Translations under genes and position numbers: made by a program | Notes under the pieces: generated by a model | What the model was told of the DNA's origin: nothing | The model's input: the letters and a program-made list of their open reading frames with translations, nothing else | Databases searched by the model: none | Assembly: GCF_036669915.1 (NCBI RefSeq) | Contig: NC_089312.1 | Span: 19,719,817 to 19,783,816 of the forward strand | Origin: Pocillopora verrucosa | Lineage: Eukaryota > Cnidaria > Anthozoa > Scleractinia > Pocilloporidae | Direction: 5' to 3' | Length of the DNA: 64,000 nucleotides | In this document: positions 10,055-21,008 of the stretch, piece after piece | Layout: every line of letters begins with the position of its first letter | Numbering within the stretch: position 1 is the stretch's first letter

Positions 10055-12098
10055 TTATCCAGTGACTTGAGTCTCTAACTCCAAGTCTCTTCCACTCTGC
10101 TTTCCTTTGCATCCGAGAAGATCTTTAAACGCCTTTCTATATTCCTTGTTAGTGAAATAATAAATGAAGGGATTCATGCAAGAATTGAAAAGCACAAGGA
10201 CATTGAAAGCTTTGTGTAACGCGCTACCAATCTTTGTGATCCCAAAAGGACTCAGGGTATAAATGGTTTGAGCAGGCAAACCGCAGAATGTTAGAGCGAC
10301 TGCTGCTAAAGTGCACATGCGCAGAAGAGCTTTTTGTACCTTGCGCTCGGTCTCAACAATGGCGCTTCGACTTAGGGAGGATGGGAGATGGACTGCTATA
10401 TCAGCAATTGTAACCCATGTCAAGAGACACGGAATAAAAAAAGTAATTACACTGTACGTGACAATGAAAGCACGCGTTCCTTCCTTACCATACGGCGCTT
10501 TCTTCGTGACGCATTTCTCTCCAGAAAGGCTTATTTCGAAAAACTTATTCATCGAGAGAATGCAGGTTACAATAAACATAACGCTTACGTATATTAAAAC
10601 ACGTTTCCTGCTAAAGTGTGTCTCATATTTCATTGGTCTGAATACGCAAAACCATCGTTCAATGGCCAAACAGGCTACGAGAAGGATGGAGACCTTTCCC
10701 ATGGCGAACAACAAATATCTGTTGCTGAGAAGTCGGCAGAAAACTTCACCTCCCGCTCCGTGGGGGACTGGGTAAGAAGACTTCAGGATGACGTAACCAG
10801 GGGTAGCGACGATAAAGATACCTGAAAGTTACCAGATAAATGAGGAGACATCATTTGTGAGCCATTACATTGTGATTACTATGTTAATAAACACGATTCC
10901 ACAACTGATGGCTAATGAAATCATGAAAAGGTACCGCATGCTAAAAGACTGTACCGTGAAATTTTTAATCGGTCGAACTGTTAAGTGATTGACAAAATGG
11001 CTTTAGGCGGAGATCCGTGAAAAAGAATCTCTAAGGTGCATAGCTGACAACTGCAAAATAAGTCATTAAAAACTCTGCACTACAGATCTTTTGGCCCTTC
11101 TGGACAGGATTCAGTGAAAGGTGTGAAAATGCAACATATGTTTCATCTCTTTTTTTTCCAGCACATTAACATTTACTACTATTTAACAGAGATATATCAA
11201 GAACTATTTGGAAAACACGAGGCCATAGGGACACAGTTCTTCATTCTCCCTAAAAGTATCAAGTGAGTTAGTTACATGTTAAGAAAGACAACAGCCGTCG
11301 TTACCCCGGACAAGGGGTAGGGAGTGTCTAAAGACAAGGAGGCTTTTGAATAACGTAGTCTCTACCACGTAAACTTAATTCATAAACATGCTTAGCGGCT
11401 CTCATGTATTAAGCGCGAGTTTCTTACCCGAAGATCGCGCCCCTGAGATGCTACAATTCCGATGTCAAACCACATGTTCATGAAAACGTTAACGGAAACA
11501 ACTGAAATGAAAGTTATGCCCTCTTTGATCAAAGATCAAAAATTGATACTCAATTAATTTGGCAGACATCATCAAAGTGAAAAATTGAGAATCAAGTACA
11601 GTTAATCTGTAGATGAACTTGCCATCTTTGTTATCCCTGCAACAATTTCGCTCATCCATTATCCTTAGAATTATTTTGGCAGCAATCCATTACATAAAAA
11701 AAATCTCCGAAAGAGCCTCGATGATAAGCTATCGAAGTTGTCGAGGGAGTGATTTGTGATTTATTCATTGAGCCTTCCGATGTAACATTTCAGTGATGTA
11801 TAACCCCTTCTCCTTTAAGAAATACCAGAGGAAAAAATATATTTGTGCTTTATAGCTCAATGTTGACAAATCATCGGATTATGTACTGACCTGTCAACAT
11901 ATCCACGACGGCCAAATTAAACAACAAGATGTTATGAGCTTTCTTGAGCATGACAGGGTTTCTCAAAAGCATCACACAAAACAAAAGATTGAAGGTGGAC
12001 GAAGTGGCTGCGATCAGGCTAAACGCGATCTGAAGTCCTACATGCGAATTCTCCGAATCTTTTAGTACTGTTGGGGTAGAAGAAGTGATGTTTTCCAT
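10055..12098 (-). CDS. Class A (rhodopsin-family) GPCR, two exons, ligand unknown
   Basis: Exon 1 is 11891-12098 and exon 2 is 10055-10821. The donor reads ACAG|GTCAGT and the acceptor TTTCAG|GTATC. The intron (1069 bp) is phase 1, splits a Gly codon and falls inside helix 2, so the joined helix reads LAVVDMLTG then IFIVATPGY. The product is about 324 residues with seven membrane segments. It has an N-glycosylation site at the start (MENITSS), the helix-3 cysteine in VFCRLL, a loop-2 cysteine in GEKCV, ERW instead of DRY, FCGLP in helix 6 and NPFIYYF in helix 7 followed by NKEYRKAF. It lacks the helix-7 lysine, so it is not an opsin. It looks like a peptide-receptor-type orphan; cnidarian genomes carry large lineage-specific sets of these. 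Start ATG 12096-12098. Confidence 0.9.
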
Positions 12099-12595
12099 CT
12101 CTCGTAAGCTGTAAAAGAATTCATCAAGATAAGCTGCTTACTTACAAGAGATTCATGTACCAAACACGACTCATTTACTTTTTCTTTCTTGTTTTGTGAA
12201 ACGTTCTTGTTCAAACAAAACACAAAATTAATCTCGGTATATAATTAGATTATGACAACCAGTCGTCAATACACGGCTGTAAGAACAAGCAATCATTTTT
12301 TAATGGGACAATCGTGAAATTCCTTAGGGAAAATTAAGCTCTACCTTACTTTTCTCACCTAGGCCCCAGATCTCAACTACACCTAAACTCTGCTGTAATC
12401 ATTCAGTACTGTAGTTTCCCAAACTTGCATGAAAGAGTGCTGTTTTAGTTTCTCAAGCTACTGGCCATAGAGAACATCTAGTATAGTAAAAATGCCAACA
12501 TTGTTCTTTGTATAGGGTTGTGACACTGAAACTCATTTAGAAACTCCACAAGTGTGTCGTAAGGAAGATTATAATATTTCCACGAGCCTTCGTGG
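12099..12595. other. GPCR upstream region, nothing recognised
   Basis: AT-rich flank of the GPCR with no coding exon that I can support. Confidence 0.4.
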
Positions 12596-12605
12596 GGTAA
12601 TAAAT

Positions 12606-12682
12606 ACTCCCTTGTAGGGGTTCAAACCTCAACAACTTCCGATTACACTGTTGGATGCCCTGCCAACTGAGTTAAGAGTTGA
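12606..12682 (-). repeat. tRNA-derived SINE-like sequence
   Basis: On the minus strand the sequence has a polymerase III A-box (TTAACTCAGTTGG) followed, after an anticodon-arm-like section, by a B-box (GGTTTGAACCC). The spacing matches a tRNA. The acceptor stem pairs badly and appears to have lost two bases, so it is a tRNA pseudogene or SINE head rather than a working tRNA. A second T-loop-like GATTCGAACCCC at 12858-12869 may be related debris. Confidence 0.6.
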
Positions 12683-12699
12683 GGAACTTAACCGTTCTT

Positions 12700-14815
12700 T
12701 TTTAAGGTTTTCATATGACAAGCGTCTAGCATGTTACAAGGATCACTAATGTTAAGAGAGAGAGAGTGGGAAAGATGGCAGCATTTGAATTCTTGCGTCG
12801 AAGAAAGACAGATGATTATTTTTCACATGCATGGGACGAAGAAAGTCAGCTGTTGGTGATTCGAACCCCAGCTTGTTTTGATTTCGATATACGATTCTCT
12901 ATAGGCTAAGCAACCGAGAACTCGTCAACACACATGGCTATTGTATGTTCAATAATTAGAACATGGATCATGAAAAATTTCCCTCTCACCTTGAAATCTT
13001 AACTGTGCAATTTTCCGATAACTTCAGAAACTATCTTTGGGACTGAGGAACACCGTATCTTCCCTTTTTGTTTCGTCTCACTAACGAAGGTCTCTAAAAA
13101 GTCTCCGTCTGAGATAAGAGGACGATTAGCAAGTAGTTGTTAGACATGCGAAGACTGAAGTACCCACCTCTAAAAAAAACTGAGAAAATGGATGGCTTCA
13201 AAGACACGCAATAAAAGAACCTAATTTACAACCCAGTCTCCTTCGATTCCAGACTCCTTCCTTACTTGCGTCATGAGTATCCCTTATACGACTTGACCTC
13301 TTGAATACCCTTGTATCCAAAACAAATTATGAAATGACCATCAAGCATTCGTACCTAGATCTCAAATTTCTGGAACAAATGATTTTAGGAAACGTTTTCC
13401 GATTATCTGAGGACTTTACAAGTTCCAAGACCAATGTCGGCTCATTTTGTGTTTTTTTTTTTCCTTTTTTTTTTTTTTGTCCTTACACGTGAACGTGATT
13501 TTATTTGTAGGATGAAGCCAGCCTACGATGCTTTAGACGTTAAACAGATAGAAGAAATTCTAGAAGTATTCCTTAAAACTCGCAACAGCTTCCGAAAGCT
13601 TCTCGTGTAATTACTGTTGGTCCTATCTTTGTTTGCAACAGTAAATTTGACGTCTGTTTATATTAAGCATGTGCAGATTTATTTAAATGACTGCACAAGT
13701 CTGTTGAAATGACATATGATATTCAAAAAGGCGGTAATTGATGAAAAGAGCTGCTTCCGTTTTGGACTGAACTACCTTGGACTGCCCAGGCAAAGCCATA
13801 TGATCGCCTATTCATAGTTTCAGAGCTTACTGGACATCCAAAAGCTTACTGTGAAGCAGTAGTCGATTTTGCTTCGCGCTGTGAGATAAAAGCAGTCTCT
13901 ATGAGGTGAGGCAAATTTGTTACGCATTTGATGAAAGAATAAATCAACGAAATCAAACCACAGCTATTTCATACTCGCAAAATATGGCCGATGAACGCCC
14001 TGAAATAAAACGGCATGCATGTCTCAAATCATAAAAAATGCTTTCCTAGGACAAGAAGATTCATTAAATCTGAGAAACAAAGGCTAGTTTGTTTCTGTTT
14101 TTTTTTACACCCCGGAGACAAGTCAATTGCAGTGCCCTCTCTCGACATCACGCAGAGATTATTGTACAAAGGTCTTGACAGGTAGATATTTCACCGATAA
14201 CCCTGCTTAACCTCGTTGTTTGCACTGATTGTCATCCTAATCTTATATGGACTTTACGCTCTCTGAATAATTGTGTTCTTTTCCCCTTGATATGGGGGAT
14301 TTTTGAATGAATCATTAAACTGTATTTAAAAACAGAGCAGAGAAGAATGGAATTACTCTTACATAACCTAAATACTTTCCAGTGGTCCCCTCCTCAAGTG
14401 TTGTTGCTGTTCAACAAGACAGTACGCACGTTCGTACAAGTATGTTGTTGTAAATTTACTTTGATCAGCATAATACCCTGTTTGATATAGAACATTTCCA
14501 AGCCAGGGTAGTTTGAGTACTCACTTTAACCAATCACATAGAGCAGCTAGGTAAGGAAAACTAGGAAAATTAGGAAAATGCTTAATCTTTCCAGCTTTGG
14601 AACTTGTGCCAAGTAAAGAAAACGTCGTCCATAAAAAGGAGTCTCCCTCGGAATATTTCGAAATCATCATCGTTGACATTCGGAGCAGGATTTAAAGCTC
14701 CCGAAGATAAATTTATTTTATTATTTTTTTAATTTATATTTTTTTTGCGATTTTGCCGTCCATTTACCCTTTAAGGTCCCTTGACGACAGGAAACAATTT
14801 TCATTAAGGTCAGTT
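12700..14815. other. Intergenic, no supportable gene
   Basis: Contains poly-T around 13450-13480 and scattered short frames. No exon, RNA gene or full repeat could be supported. Confidence 0.4.
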
Positions 14816-14925
14816 TTTTATTGTATAAAGGGGTTAAGTTTTTAAAGAAACTGTGGTACTGCGTCAATCGCTTTGATGAAGGACTAACGCTTGAAACATC
14901 AGCTTTTAAACTCTTTACGGTGGCC
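14816..14925. repeat. Diverged relative of the fold-back repeat at 60930-61070
   Basis: It shares AAGAAACTGTGGT.CTGCGTC and then the motif GA.GGACTAACGCTTGAAAC, which corresponds to the right arm (GAAGGGCTTACGCTCGAAA) of the fold-back element near 61 kb. The left arm is missing here. Confidence 0.6.
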
Positions 14926-15273
14926 AATTTACGTTATCAACTCTCTCTATATTACTAAATTATCATGTTTCATTGTATAGTCTGATCTAGTCTGGCTGAA
15001 GACAAGAACTGAATTAATTTACATCTACGTAGAGGACGAACTTCACATGGCTCGTCTGTATAAACATTATTTCAAAAACTGAACAATCATTTAGAAATCT
15101 CTAATTTAAAATGTTGTCCCAGGGTGAGACACTCAAAGACCAGATCTAGTGCGAGATTTTTCTACTCAGAATATCTTGTTGTTGCTTGATCTTTGCTTTC
15201 GAATAATCTCCACGCAATAAGCCAATAGCTAAAGGCAATTCCAATCGTATTGTTCTCTACTTACAAGTTTCAA

Positions 15274-16299
15274 TCAACTGGGATTATTATTCGTATTTTC
15301 AATTTTATCTCCTTCTGTTCTTTTATAGGACAACTTTTTAAGGTTGAGGGTGTCACCCGAGCGCGTTTCGTTCCGAGAACTACTAGTAAATGAATCTTTG
15401 GGCCTCCGCACAATAGCAATCATGCGCCGACGTAACCTCTTGTACAGAAAAACATAAACAATAGGGTTATAACAGACTGATGACTTTGCAATATATGCCG
15501 GGATAGATGCTGTAACTTCGCCAATGACGTCAGGACCAGCGATCATTGCTACGAGAGACACAACTGCATACGGCGTCCAGGCCACAAGATATGCTACGGT
15601 CATTACCCCGAAGAGTATTACCATCTTTCGTTCCATTTCAAGGGCTTTCTTTGTGAAGGGCGATTTTTTTCCCCACGTCTTTTTTGCTCGTTTTGCCCCT
15701 TTGTTTATTTCTCGGCATGATTTGTAATAAGAAGCGATCATGATACTCACTGGTAACACATAACAAGCAAATATCAAACATATGTTGTACGACAAGTCCA
15801 AGTTGTCTCGAGATTTCCATCTTAATGAACAACTTGTGCCTACTCCTTCTGGTTCAAAACCCGACCATCCACACAAGGGCATCGTGGCCCAGAACAGAGC
15901 GTACAGCCACATAGCTACCGTAGCACGAATTGCTCTCCTACGTGTAAAAGTTTGCTGACTTTTATAAAGGAACACCAATGCAATGTATCTCTCGTATCCT
16001 GCAAGGGACAGGTTCATAATTGAAGTGAGACCACTCCACGTGGCAACAAAAGCTGTCGCTTTACATCCATAGTCTCCATAGATCCATCTGCCATGAAAGT
16101 TTGTGACAACTAAAAGCGGCAGAGAAGTAACACAGTATAACAAATCACCCAGAGCTACACTTGCAATAAAAATATTCGGGGCATTAAGAAGTTTTTTGGT
16201 TCTGTAAAACACCAAGCAAACGAGACTATTTAAAGAAGCGCCTATCACACAGATAACAGCAGCTAGCACGGCAAAAACCGCGAAGATTGTGGGTACCAT
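15274..16299 (-). CDS. Cnidarian opsin, single exon
   Basis: A second opsin of 341 residues. It aligns with the opsin at 5954 without gaps over the first 290 or so residues, so the key residues keep their numbers: Lys272 (retinal attachment), Glu151 (Glu181 position), Cys79/Cys157, ERY 103-105, Trp241 in AWTPY and NPIVY 278-282. The Glu113 position is Thr82. The third intracellular loop is rich in lysine and arginine. Unlike the first opsin it has a C-terminal tail of about 45 residues with a Ser/Thr cluster (DSFTSSS) suited to receptor-kinase phosphorylation, so desensitisation may differ. The open frame runs back to a GTG at 16470, but the first ATG (16297-16299, context AACATGG) matches the start of the paralogue. 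Subgroup unresolved. Confidence 0.93.
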   Translation of the reverse strand: MVPTIFAVFAVLAAVICVIGASLNSLVCLVFYRTKKLLNAPNIFIASVALGDLLYCVTSLPLLVVTNFHGRWIYGDYGCKATAFVATWSGLTSIMNLSLAGYERYIALVFLYKSQQTFTRRRAIRATVAMWLYALFWATMPLCGWSGFEPEGVGTSCSLRWKSRDNLDLSYNICLIFACYVLPVSIMIASYYKSCREINKGAKRAKKTWGKKSPFTKKALEMERKMVILFGVMTVAYLVAWTPYAVVSLVAMIAGPDVIGEVTASIPAYIAKSSVCYNPIVYVFLYKRLRRRMIAIVRRPKDSFTSSSRNETRSGDTLNLKKLSYKRTEGDKIENTNNNPS

Positions 16300-17596
16300 G
16301 TTGTTTTTGGTCTCCAACGTCAACAAAGCCTTTAAGGTAGAGTGTCCCAGTTTGGAAGCGTCGGTTGATTTTAATATCAGTCGCTGTGAAGATGAAAAGA
16401 ACACCGTTGTGGCCTTACAAAATGAAATATTAATGGTGAAAAAATTATCTTTACCATTCAGCCAATGCACGAACTATAAATTTTAGCGCTGAAAAAGAGA
16501 GACAGGCAGCCTGGATTTAAGGTCGGTGGTTTAAGCCAATTCTGAGGGACTTGCGCATTTATAGCAGTTTTTTAAGTGTTGTCTGAAGAATGAACGGGAA
16601 AACAAAACAAACCAAAATAGATTTACGAAAGTTTGACCTGCGGTGGGAGTGATTTGATAATATATAAAGCTCTTTAATTGAATTTTTATCTAACCTGTTA
16701 TCTGGATCGTTATCGCCCGCGAAATCTGGTTGCTTCGTGTGAAAATGTAAAATAATCGAAAGTGATCTGTCTCAAGCCAATTTCGTTCACATTTAATCAA
16801 AAGCACCGACATGATTTTTCACGGCACTAATCTGTGATGCAGATGGAAACTTCAGGGCATGATTAGGCTATGGCTGTGTTGCGTTTGGCGGTTCATGGCA
16901 CGATTGTTTATTGCACCTTTCTCAATGCTGCCTCAAGTTAGGTTGAAGAAAATTCATGACATTTCTCTCACGTTGAATGTAATTGTGAACTCTCCCAGTA
17001 GAAGTTACTCCAAAGTTATATCTTGCCAATTCGATCATCATAAGATTATAATTCGATACCTCTTTGGGTTACGAGCACCTAAATGAAGCAGTCAAATGCT
17101 ATTTCTGAACAATATATTAAGCCACGAAATGAGAAGTGATATATTGCGCAGTTTTGGGTATGTTCGATATATTGTGCTTTTTATCAGTAGACAACATAAG
17201 GTAAAAGTCATCCATCAATTGCACAAGTACTGTGAATGGTTCCGTGCTACCTAAACAACTTCGACAACTCTGAAAACTGACACTATCAGGAGAGCCTTAG
17301 AATTACTTCATCTTTATGACCAGTCTAGACAAGACTTGACAAATAAATAATTGACTTCTTGATACCATGTCTCTTCTTAGCGGGAGTCCTTTAGGGAACA
17401 ACCGTTTCTTTAAGTGTAAAAGGACCTAAAAGGACACTTATTAGCAGAGAAAATCGACTATTGTCCTTGGATTGTTTTATTGCAGAAGGGGAAAACATGA
17501 ATGATTGGATGGATGGAAAGAGTTCGCCTGTCCGTTGTATGTTGTTTGTTTAGGCAAGTCACTAATGATGGACTAAAGGAAATTTGACCGATCAAT
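16300..17596. other. Opsin upstream region, nothing recognised
   Basis: No gene is supported. An in-frame, non-ATG extension of the opsin covers 16300-16470 and is more likely 5' UTR. Confidence 0.4.
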
Positions 17597-17736
17597 GGAG
17601 GAATGGATGGATAATAGATGTAAAGAAAGGATGGAAGGATAGAAGGATAGAGGGATGGAAGGATGGAAGGATGGAAAGATAGAAAGATGGAAAGATGGAA
17701 GGATAGAAGAATGAAAGGATGGAAGAATGGAAAGAA
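17597..17736. repeat. GGAT/GGAA microsatellite
   Basis: About 140 bp of imperfect GGAT, GGAA and AGAT tetranucleotides. The repetitive SIL-PS-rich frame read on the opposite strand is a by-product. Confidence 0.9.
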
Positions 17737-19046
17737 ATAAGTGAAAAAGTGAACTAAGGGGAATTTTAAATCACAGATGAAAAACAAAAGATTGGCAAAC
17801 CACAACAAAGTGATGGTAGAAAATTTCGAAGTGAAGTTGTCTCTTTTACGGCCTACCTTTGATACTCTTGAAGAAATTCAAAACGAGTGTTGGCACAGAA
17901 GTTGCCGAGGAGTGATCGATTGTTCAGATGTAAAACGAATATTTTTTATCAGTTTTATCAGGCTGGTCGTGGTACATCTTTCAGTAAACTGAGGACCTAC
18001 CATCGATCATATCAATTCAGCCAAGCTCTTCAACCAAGTATCAACAAGCCAAATGTACTCGACTCGAATTGGTTCGAATCTCGAAGGCTCTGACATTCTG
18101 ACGACTAACATCAATCACCCTTGAACTTCGCCTTGGTTATCTGCGGGTGTTTCCGTCCAAATTATTCCATTCATTTGCAATATGGCTAGTCTCACCTTGG
18201 AGTTAAATATTTTTTCCTACACATTCAACTCGGTCCATCGATAACATATCAAAGCTGTTAACGGGATCCGTTGAGGTTTAGTCATTGTTCGTTTCCAGGT
18301 CATGTCTAAATGTAAATCACACCAACACTACAAAACAATTCGTTTTAAAAGTTTTACCCCCTGTTAATCAATTCGATTTCACATTCTAGGAATTGATGAA
18401 TTGTGTTTTTTTTATGCGAGTCAGTTTTCATTTTTAAGAAACGTCTCGACAGATACATTGTGGTCAAGACAATTAGGAACCAAATTTGGTTTTCTCCTCT
18501 TGTGCATCAAATGTTTAGTTACCAAGAACAGTGGGAATTAAAGCCAGTCTTCGGCTCAGTTTTAACACTGTAAAATTCTAATGAAATTCAAATATATGTA
18601 TCTTTTGTATACAATAAATGATTTTTATCGTTGACTTGTTTGCAATCTGCATTAAGATATGATTTGTAGATCTTTTTACAACGTAGAGAGCATCTTTCAG
18701 TGTTTTGAGGCAGTATAAAAATTGTCTCTGCCTGGTGGACGAAGTCGTGTGTCTCATCAAAGTATCCTATGAATTATTTAACCTCTGTGACGATAACCCC
18801 ATTTACCACAACACTACCAAGTCAAGGAGTTGTGAAAATAATTAACATTTGTTTGATATTAAAGACAAAGCGTTTGTACCTTTTTTCTTAAATATTTGAC
18901 TAGTTTCCCTCAGTTGGGAAAAAACAAACAGCCAAATAAATAAACAAAATCTGCTTTAGTATTTTTTAATTGACCACTCCCTGATGCTATTTTCCTCTCG
19001 AGGATAATATGGATGCAAACAATTATTGAAACAATTATAATTGGAA
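17737..19046. other. Intergenic, nothing recognised
   Basis: AT-rich with no supportable exon, RNA gene or repeat. Confidence 0.4.
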
Positions 19047-19274
19047 GCTGTAACTTGGTGAGACATTTTCCCAAGTTATGATTTTATGCCCAAATAACAT
19101 CCTGTCAGCTGGTATTAGTGAGAAAAAAGATCACAGTATGTGATCAGAAAACGCCTCCGTGCTGTAACTTGGTGAAACATTTTCCCAAGTTATGATTCAA
19201 TGCCCAAATAACATCCTGTCAGCTGGTAGTGGTCAGAGAAACGATCACAGCATGTGATCAGAAAATGTCTCGGT
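19047..19274. repeat. Two-unit tandem duplication, 114 bp each, with internal palindromes
   Basis: Units 19047-19160 and 19161-19274 start with GCTGTAACTTGGTGA/GAAACATT and are nearly the same. Each unit contains AACTTGG...CCAAGTT, an inverted repeat, and GATCACAG(T/C)ATGTGATC, a near-perfect palindrome. There is no coding frame. Confidence 0.9.
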
Positions 19275-21008
19275 TTAATCAATATCTGGCGGGTGGTCAA
19301 ATTTCGCCAAACCGTTCTCCAATTAGGGGCTATTTTTTCGGTTATTGCACTGTTGACCCTCTTCACATCGCGGTAGGTTTCACTTCGGCTTCCGATGAAC
19401 AAAGAGAAAAATAAACAACCGTTACTTTACTTTAGTACCGTTTCATTAGGAAAGATCGTCAAATATTTAACAGTTTTAGCACATCTAATTTAAATCTGCC
19501 CTCTCAGCAACATTCGAAGTTGAATCTTTTCATCATGGAGTGACAAAGGAGTTTCTCATGCGCACAGATATTTAAAATGTTAGTTTAAGGGTGCTGATGT
19601 TAAAGAGATTATCAAGCTTTCGATTTTGTTCGTACTCCAGACAATGGAGTCCGAAGAATTAGAAAGATCAAAGATGAGAACTGCAAATTCCGAAAAACTT
19701 TAAGTACTTATGTAAATAGACGTGTTCATCCTTGCTCTCCGTAGCCTAAAAAGATTTAAAAAACGACAACATTGTGATTCATCACAATTCGCATCATAAA
19801 ATATTGTACAAGTTATTTTTCTAAATATATTATTTTTATTCATGATACTTCTCTCCCTCTACGTCTCTGTAAATGATTCAGGAGGACAATTCGATTTTAT
19901 CCAGGAACAATTTTACAATTGCCCCTAAAAATTGGCGCAAACTTTCGCGTAAAATATGAAATTAGTATTATCTTTACCGCGGCAATCCCATTCAAAGGGT
20001 ACTTCAAATAAAAACCACTTTTGGAAGGTAGTATTTAGTAATCTTATACAGTATTCTAGCGATACGAAATACAAAACCCGTTAAAACTATTGATGTCATT
20101 GCGTACTAGTGCCCAGGTAAAGATGGTTACGTCAGTGCAGTTCCTTTCAACTAAGCGGTGCAATACAGTCAACCTTGAAAGGCTATATAAAGTTACAGAT
20201 GTTAAGTAACACAATAATTCTACTGGTACGGTGTAAGTGAAAGTGGTTGATGAGCATTTCAACCACACACGGTCACCAAGTGGGTAAGATCAGAACAGCA
20301 GAAAAATGGAAAGCCACTCATTAGGTTACCTTTCTGGAAAAAATACTCCATAGAGTTCAAAAATTACAACTACCACAACAAAGGGACAAACTAAACAACA
20401 AAAATCCATCAAGGTGGGTAACCCCAATCGATTGGAAAGACTGATGACAAAGTAACTTCTTAAAGTAATACCACTGCACCATTACACCACTTTTCGCTAA
20501 ACTAACAGGGATGCTCTGCACTGTTAGCATGCTTTTGGCCTATTTGTACAATTTATTTACAAAAAGGTTATTGGTCTCTTCAATTACGACATTTTGGTTA
20601 TTAAATTAATATTAAAAATCCTATACTTAATTTAAGTTCCCATCTGTTCTCTAAACTTCAACTTCATAAAACTATCATGCGTTAACCGATACAAATATTT
20701 CTCAAAACTTTACGAACAGTTAGTTAAATACTGGGTGAATATGTATGACTGGGTTTTTGGGTCTGATTTAAATTTGTTTAAGTTAAGAGAAAATAGAACA
20801 AGAGCGACAGTGAACGTGATCAGCGATTGAATTATTTGTACATTTAGTTGAAATTAATGTAACTGTGTGCCACCCTCTCTTAGCTTTACAAACTGTTTTA
20901 AAATACAAAATATATAGTTTTTTTTCTACAAATTTTCTCCCTACTAAAATACCCTCTGTCATAAGTGATTGTTAATATCTGTAATATTAATTTAGGTGCG
21001 AAACATTT
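19275..21008. other. Intergenic 3' flank of the bZIP gene
   Basis: No exon recognised. On the minus strand an AATAAA (complement at about 20554) could serve as poly(A) signal for the bZIP gene ending at 21009. Confidence 0.35.

Noticed and set aside
12858-12869. T-loop-like GATTCGAACCCC suggesting a tRNA
   Set aside because: Neither strand provides D-arm or anticodon-arm sequence at the right distance, and no acceptor stem pairs.
16300-16470. 57-residue N-terminal extension of the second opsin
   Set aside because: It has no ATG (the frame opens at GTG) and no likeness to opsin N-termini.
17458-17808. 116-codon frame rich in SIL-PS repeats
   Set aside because: It is the complement of the GGAT microsatellite.
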